64,000 nt of DNA. Origin: Fukatsuia anoeciicola. Its GTDB lineage: Bacteria > Pseudomonadota > Gammaproteobacteria > Enterobacterales > Enterobacteriaceae. The translations under genes were made by a program, and so were the position numbers. Of this stretch, positions 59,610 to 64,000 are shown piece after piece (the first letter of the stretch is position 1; the number at the start of each line of letters is the position of its first letter). The stretch is taken from NCBI RefSeq assembly GCF_964059965.1, contig NZ_OZ060923.1, forward strand, positions 930,001 to 994,000, read 5' to 3'. Under the pieces are notes generated by a model. That model did no database searches and was not told the origin of the DNA. It saw only the letters and a program-made list of their open reading frames with translations.

Positions 59610-60284
59610 TTAACAATATAGATTTTGGAGTTTAATATATTGTTGAACTGAATGCGGTAATAAGTAATCACAGCATTGATTTTGATGGTAACGACGACGA
59701 ATATCAGTTGCTGAAATATCTAATAAAGGTGTGTTAGCTAAATAAATATAACCTTTTGGTTGTTGATTAAGTTTTTTAATATTATCTGTTTGATAAGTAT
59801 TTAGCCACTGCTGTAATTCAGTATTTATTAATTTATTATTATAACTTGGTCGAGCACAAACTAATAAATGACAAATATCTAATAGCGACTGCCATTTATG
59901 CCATTTATGTAACCATAATAATGAATCTTGACCAATAATAAATGCTAAAGGAAATTTTAGACCTTGTTGTTGACGTATAATTTTAAGAGTATTGATAATA
60001 TAAGAGGGGTTACTAGATTGTAATTCACGCGTGTCTATACGAAATAATGGGTTATTCGCGACTGCTAATTCAATCATTTTTAAACGTTGCCATGGACTTG
60101 CTTCTGGTTGTGGACGATGAGGCGGAACATGATTAGGTAATAATATAACTTGTTGTAACCCTAGCTGTTGTGCTAAAACTTCTACTGGTCGTAAATGACC
60201 ATAATGAATGGGGTCAAAAGTTCCACCAAATAGAGCATAAAAACTAGAAACCGTTTGTTTTTTATACATTACCCTAGTAGACAT
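59610..60284 (-). CDS. nadD: Nicotinate-mononucleotide adenylyltransferase NadD
   Basis: NadD adenylates NaMN in NAD synthesis. The 224-residue product (E. coli 213) has the nucleotidyltransferase GGTFDPIHYGHLRP motif, PNHVPPHRPQPEA, FIIGQDSLLWLHKW and the late ISATDIRRR. The ATG at 60284 overlaps the holA stop by 11 bases; a second ATG at 60269 (MYKKQT) is closer to the E. coli start and also has an AGGG just upstream, so the start is uncertain. It ends the leuS-lptE-holA-nadD run. Confidence 0.95.
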   Translation of the reverse strand: MSTRVMYKKQTVSSFYALFGGTFDPIHYGHLRPVEVLAQQLGLQQVILLPNHVPPHRPQPEASPWQRLKMIELAVANNPLFRIDTRELQSSNPSYIINTLKIIRQQQGLKFPLAFIIGQDSLLWLHKWHKWQSLLDICHLLVCARPSYNNKLINTELQQWLNTYQTDNIKKLNQQPKGYIYLANTPLLDISATDIRRRYHQNQCCDYLLPHSVQQYIKLQNLYC

Positions 60285-61308
60285 TAAGTAAACTCTCAGG
60301 TAATTCTATGCCACAAAGTAGCATAGATAGAGTTTCGAGTCTTAACCATATCGATTGACAATAGTTATTTTTCAATTCTATTTCTATTTGTGCTAATAAA
60401 TGTATGGCTTGTTGAATCTGAAATAACGAAAGACGTTGTAGCGCTTTCATTATTATGTTACGACGATTTTGCCAAACTTTGTGTTGTTTAAATAAACTAT
60501 ATAATTGAATTTGTTCCATATTGCATTTTAATGTTAATAGTAATAAGAGGTTAGGTTGTAAAACTCGTAGAAGAATAACAGGATGCTCTTCTTCCTGCTG
60601 TAATCTCTGTAATATGTGCCAAGTTCGTTCTTTTTCTCCTATTAAGAGAGCGTCTAACCAATGATAAGGTGTAAAGCGAGCAACATCATTAGCTATTTGT
60701 TTAACATGTAATAACGTAAGTCTTTTATTAGGATAAAGTAATGATAGCTTTTGTAATATTTGTGAAAGTGCGAATAAATTACCCTCATAACAGTAACAAA
60801 GTAACTGGATTGCCGTTGTATCTATATCTAATTTCATATTTTGAATACGATTATTAACCCAATGCGGTAACTGAGTTTGATCTGGTGTTTGACAGTTTAT
60901 AAAAACTGCATTTTTACTTAATAATTTATACCAAATACTATTTTGCTGAATTTTAGTCAGCTTATTTATGCGTAGTAGTAGTAAAATATCAGGATGTAAT
61001 AATACTGTCAGTTTAATAAGTTGTTGGCTCATCAACGCTGTTAACCCGCTATCAGGAAAAATAAGTAACAAAATTTGGCGACAGGTAAATAGATTACGCG
61101 CCTGACAAAGAGTAAAAATATTCATCCATTCAGTATAACTATCCAGAATAATACTGAAATATTCATTAAAACCCTGATGTTTAGCAGCATGATAAATGGC
61201 ATCTTGACTTTCCTGTAATAATAGAGGGTCATTACCATAGAGCAGATAACAATTACGTAATCCTTGTTGTAATTGCATAGAAAGTTGTTCTGTAGAGACG
61301 TATATCAT
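60274..61308 (-). CDS. holA: DNA polymerase III delta subunit HolA
   Basis: HolA opens the beta clamp in the clamp-loader complex. The 344-residue product (E. coli 343) starts MIYVSTEQLSMQLQQGLRNCYLLYGNDPLLLQES, matching the E. coli N-terminal clamp-binding domain. The remainder is divergent but keeps the family's helical layout (LLCYCYEGNLFALSQILQKLSLLYP, then FTPYHWLDALLIGEKERTW). It sits between lptE and nadD as in E. coli, which makes the call firm. Confidence 0.94.
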   Translation of the reverse strand: MIYVSTEQLSMQLQQGLRNCYLLYGNDPLLLQESQDAIYHAAKHQGFNEYFSIILDSYTEWMNIFTLCQARNLFTCRQILLLIFPDSGLTALMSQQLIKLTVLLHPDILLLLRINKLTKIQQNSIWYKLLSKNAVFINCQTPDQTQLPHWVNNRIQNMKLDIDTTAIQLLCYCYEGNLFALSQILQKLSLLYPNKRLTLLHVKQIANDVARFTPYHWLDALLIGEKERTWHILQRLQQEEEHPVILLRVLQPNLLLLLTLKCNMEQIQLYSLFKQHKVWQNRRNIIMKALQRLSLFQIQQAIHLLAQIEIELKNNYCQSIWLRLETLSMLLCGIELPESLLNVY

Positions 61309-61348
61309 TTGTTAAAGATAGTAACTGGAATAGTATTATTAGTAGGTA

Positions 61349-61873
61349 TTACATTATTTTTTCATTCTTTTTATTTTTTTTTATATCTATTATTAGTAGT
61401 TGTTGTACTAATTGTTTAGCAGCTTGTTTAAACATTTCTTGGTAGAGAATATTATTCTCTGCATCTTTGGCTAATGCCGTTAATGGGTTATCAAAGAAAG
61501 AACGAAATATAGTTACATGTAATGGATAAATACCCTGTCTTGGTATAATCATCTGAGCTTGTATCCTTAATACTAATTGATTTTCAGCAGTAGTTCCGTC
61601 TTGAAAAATTGATACTGCATTTTGGTTATTGGAAAATTTTATAATCCGTAATATTGGTATATCCTTATGTACAGGATTATCAATAATATTAATGTTATAC
61701 AATGATAATTGCTGACGTACAAAATATGTTAATGGATCATAAGGATCACTACTTTCTAGCAAAATAGTTTGCAGTTCCAGTGGTATATGAGCTATACTAT
61801 ACAGATGAAAACTACAACTAGTATTAACTAGCACTATTAATCCTAAAAATGATGTTAAAATACGATGGCGCAC
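61349..61873 (-). CDS. lptE: LPS-assembly lipoprotein LptE
   Basis: LptE plugs the LptD barrel and helps deliver LPS to the outer surface. The 174-residue protein (E. coli 193) has a lipoprotein signal ending in VNTSC (Cys at about residue 20) and the expected two-layer pattern, including YDPLTYFVRQQL and NQLVLRIQAQ. Overall conservation is low, as usual for LptE; position between leuS and holA supports it. The C-terminus is short and lysine-rich. Confidence 0.9.
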   Translation of the reverse strand: MRHRILTSFLGLIVLVNTSCSFHLYSIAHIPLELQTILLESSDPYDPLTYFVRQQLSLYNINIIDNPVHKDIPILRIIKFSNNQNAVSIFQDGTTAENQLVLRIQAQMIIPRQGIYPLHVTIFRSFFDNPLTALAKDAENNILYQEMFKQAAKQLVQQLLIIDIKKNKKNEKIM

Positions 61874-61891
61874 AACCCCACCCTTACTCCT

Positions 61892-64000
61892 TTAATCTAT
61901 AACAAAATTTAGTAATTTACCTGGGACATAGACTATATTACGTACTGTAGCTCCCTCTAAGTATTTAGCTACTAAATATTCTTGAGTGGCAATTTGACAA
62001 ATTTGTTGTTTGGTTGCATCAGTAACTACCGTAATTTTACCACGTACTTTGCCATTTACCTGTATAACTATTAATCTTGAAACTTTAACCATTGCTTCTT
62101 GCTTAACAATCGGCCAAGGTACTCTATCGATATCTTCTGTACCCTTTAGTTCTTTCCATAAGATAAAACAAATATGTGGTGTGAATGGATAAAGCATACG
62201 TACTACTGCTAGTAATGCTTCTTGCATTAATGCTCGATCTTGTTCAGTATTTTGTGATGTACGCTCTAATTGATTCACTAATTCCATTATTGACGCAATA
62301 GCAGTATTAAATGCTTGACGACGACCAATATCATCAGTAACTTTACTAATAGTTTTATAAAGATCATAACGTAAAGATTTTTGTGAATTATTTAAGTCAG
62401 AGATAACTAATGATTGAGGAGCACCCTTTTTAAGATGATAAAAAACTAGTCGCCAAATACGTTTTAAAAAGCGACTAATACCTTCAACGCCTGATTCTTG
62501 CCATTCTAGAGTCATCTTAGCAGGTGCTGCGAACATCATAAATAAACGAATAGTGTCCGCACCATATTTTTTAACCATTATTTCTGGGTTAATACCATTA
62601 TTCTTTGATTTCGACATTTTACTCATGCCGGCATAGATAAGTTGATGACCATTACTATCAACAGCTTTAACGATATGACCTTTATTATCACGTTCAATAA
62701 TTGCATCGGTAGGAGAAACCCAGACTCGCTTACTATTATCAACTAGATAATAAAATGCATCAGCTAATACCATTCCTTGACATAATAAACGTTTTGCTGG
62801 TTCATCAGAGTTAACAAAACCAGCATCACGCATTAATTTATGGAAAAAACGAAAATACATTAAATGCATAATAGCATGCTCAATACCTCCAACATATTGA
62901 TCAACTGGTAACCAGTAGTTAGCAGCAGCAGGATCTATCATTCCTTCATTATATTGTGGACAAGTGTAGCGTGCGTAATACCAAGATGATTCCATAAAAG
63001 TATCAAAGGTATCTATTTCACGAAAACCTAAAAAACCATTTATCTTAGTTTTAGCCCATTGTTGATCTACTTTAATTAACCTACTAGTTTCATCTATTAT
63101 TACATTTTCTGATAAAATTACTGGTAATTTATTGGCAGGTATAGGTATTATACTACCATCTTGTAACATAATCATAGGAATAGGAGCACCCCAATAACGC
63201 TGACGGGAAATACCCCAATCACGTAAGCGGTAGTTAATTTTTCGCCGTCCAACACCAATGGATACTAATTTATCCGTAATAGCGTTACAACCATCCTTAT
63301 GATTTAGACCGTCAAATTCATTAGAATTAAATAGAATACCTTTCTGAGTTATTGCCTGTCTGCTTGTATCTATTTGATGGTTATTAGCTACTAAAATTAC
63401 AGTTTTTATAGGTAAATTATATTTAACGGCAAACTCCCAATCTTGCTGATTATGACCTGGTACAGCCATAACTGCACCAGTACCATAATCCATTAGTACA
63501 AAATTTGTAACCCAAATAGCCAATTTTTCACCGTTTAAAGGATGAATAGCATACAAACCAGTCGCTACACCTTTCTTTTCCATCGTTACAGTTTCAGCTT
63601 CAGAAACTTTAGTATTATAATGCTGATCGATAAATTTAGCTAAGGAAGGGTTTATTGCTGCAACTTGTAAAGATAGAGGATGATTTATTGCAACTGCCAC
63701 GTAGGTTACGCCCATAAAAGTATCTGGTCTTGTAGTGTAGAGAGTTAATTTTTCTTTACTACCAATAACATTAAAGATAATTTCCACTCCAGTAGAACGA
63801 CCAATCCAGTTCCGTTGCATAGTTTTTACTTGTTTTGGCCAACTTTCTAGTTTATCTAGATCATCAAGTAATTGATCGGCATAATTAGTAATTTTAATAA
63901 ACCATTGTGGAATTTCTTTGCGCTCTACTTTACTATCACAACGCCAACAACAATTATTAATTACTTGCTCGTTAGCTAATACGGTTAAATCATATGGACA
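61892..64000 (-). CDS. leuS: Leucyl-tRNA synthetase (5' end cut by window)
   Basis: The frame is open to the right edge of the window: codons before Met at 63820 translate as CPYDLTVLANEQVI... and match E. coli LeuRS, so 63820 is not the start. About 702 residues are present; the first roughly 158, including the HIGH motif, lie outside. Visible are the zinc-knuckle CCWRCD, the CP1 editing domain with TRPDTFMG and YGTGAVMAVPGHNQQD, DTFMESSWYYARY, and the KMSKS loop (MSKMSKSKNNG). The C-terminal anticodon-binding domain ends VPGKLLNFVID. lptE follows after 18 bases. Confidence 0.97.
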   Translation of the reverse strand, partial: CPYDLTVLANEQVINNCCWRCDSKVERKEIPQWFIKITNYADQLLDDLDKLESWPKQVKTMQRNWIGRSTGVEIIFNVIGSKEKLTLYTTRPDTFMGVTYVAVAINHPLSLQVAAINPSLAKFIDQHYNTKVSEAETVTMEKKGVATGLYAIHPLNGEKLAIWVTNFVLMDYGTGAVMAVPGHNQQDWEFAVKYNLPIKTVILVANNHQIDTSRQAITQKGILFNSNEFDGLNHKDGCNAITDKLVSIGVGRRKINYRLRDWGISRQRYWGAPIPMIMLQDGSIIPIPANKLPVILSENVIIDETSRLIKVDQQWAKTKINGFLGFREIDTFDTFMESSWYYARYTCPQYNEGMIDPAAANYWLPVDQYVGGIEHAIMHLMYFRFFHKLMRDAGFVNSDEPAKRLLCQGMVLADAFYYLVDNSKRVWVSPTDAIIERDNKGHIVKAVDSNGHQLIYAGMSKMSKSKNNGINPEIMVKKYGADTIRLFMMFAAPAKMTLEWQESGVEGISRFLKRIWRLVFYHLKKGAPQSLVISDLNNSQKSLRYDLYKTISKVTDDIGRRQAFNTAIASIMELVNQLERTSQNTEQDRALMQEALLAVVRMLYPFTPHICFILWKELKGTEDIDRVPWPIVKQEAMVKVSRLIVIQVNGKVRGKITVVTDATKQQICQIATQEYLVAKYLEGATVRNIVYVPGKLLNFVID

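Noticed and set aside
1..64000. Insertion sequences, prophage, defence systems or an undescribed multi-gene system
   Set aside because: All supported genes are conserved housekeeping genes; no transposase, integrase, restriction, toxin-antitoxin or repeat-array signature was seen.

Overview
This window is a stretch of chromosome from a gammaproteobacterial (Enterobacterales-type) insect endosymbiont with a reduced, very AT-rich genome. Nearly every gene is a recognisable one-to-one relative of an Escherichia coli housekeeping gene, usually at E. coli length and often in E. coli order. The genes are separated by long, even more AT-rich spacers that carry no convincing genes. I see no insertion sequence, prophage, CRISPR array, toxin-antitoxin pair or secretion system. 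Retained lipid A, LPS transport, BAM, lipoprotein and peptidoglycan genes point to a symbiont that keeps a true Gram-negative envelope, of the Baumannia/Blochmannia kind rather than the Buchnera kind. The exact genus cannot be settled from the window.

Layout. 0-5 kb: murA (+), then csrA and alaS (-). A 104-bp inverted copy of part of alaS lies between murA and csrA. 6.4-20.6 kb: a long envelope and translation cluster on the minus strand, in transcription order rpsB, tsf, pyrH, frr, a dxr-uppS in-frame fusion, cdsA, rseP, bamA, skp, lpxD, fabZ, lpxA, lpxB. This is the E. coli order and is preceded by what looks like a preserved rpsB (t44-type) leader RNA and promoter. 21.7-28 kb: pfkA, tRNA-Leu(CAA), lptG-lptF, and divergent pepA. 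28.4-32.5 kb: dapD, map (with a spacer where E. coli has glnD), yajG and divergent bolA. 32.6-38.2 kb: recB-recD. 38.2-42.6 kb: a 4.4-kb desert ending in tRNA-Arg(UCU). 42.8-45.1 kb: one ORF encoding FolD joined to PepP. 45.1-48.2 kb: a second desert of 3.1 kb. 48.2-55.2 kb: ybeY-ybeX-lnt, converging with epmA, then hspQ, bamD and divergent rluD. 56.8-64 kb: dusA, pssA, and on the minus strand leuS (cut by the window end)-lptE-holA-nadD.

How the genes fit together. LpxA, LpxD and LpxB with FabZ supply lipid A and fatty acid precursors. LptE, LptF and LptG export LPS. BamA, BamD and Skp assemble outer-membrane proteins. CdsA and PssA make phospholipid, Lnt completes lipoproteins, and Dxr, UppS and MurA feed peptidoglycan. 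DapD belongs to the diaminopimelate/lysine pathway. Translation is covered by AlaRS, LeuRS, S2, EF-Ts, RRF, Map, EpmA, RluD, DusA and YbeY.

The most unusual observations are the two in-frame gene fusions (dxr-uppS and especially folD-pepP), the inverted alaS fragment with a fold-back scar at its end, the retained rpsB leader, a sigma-32-like promoter in front of hspQ, and several long perfect inverted repeats standing alone in otherwise eroded spacers.
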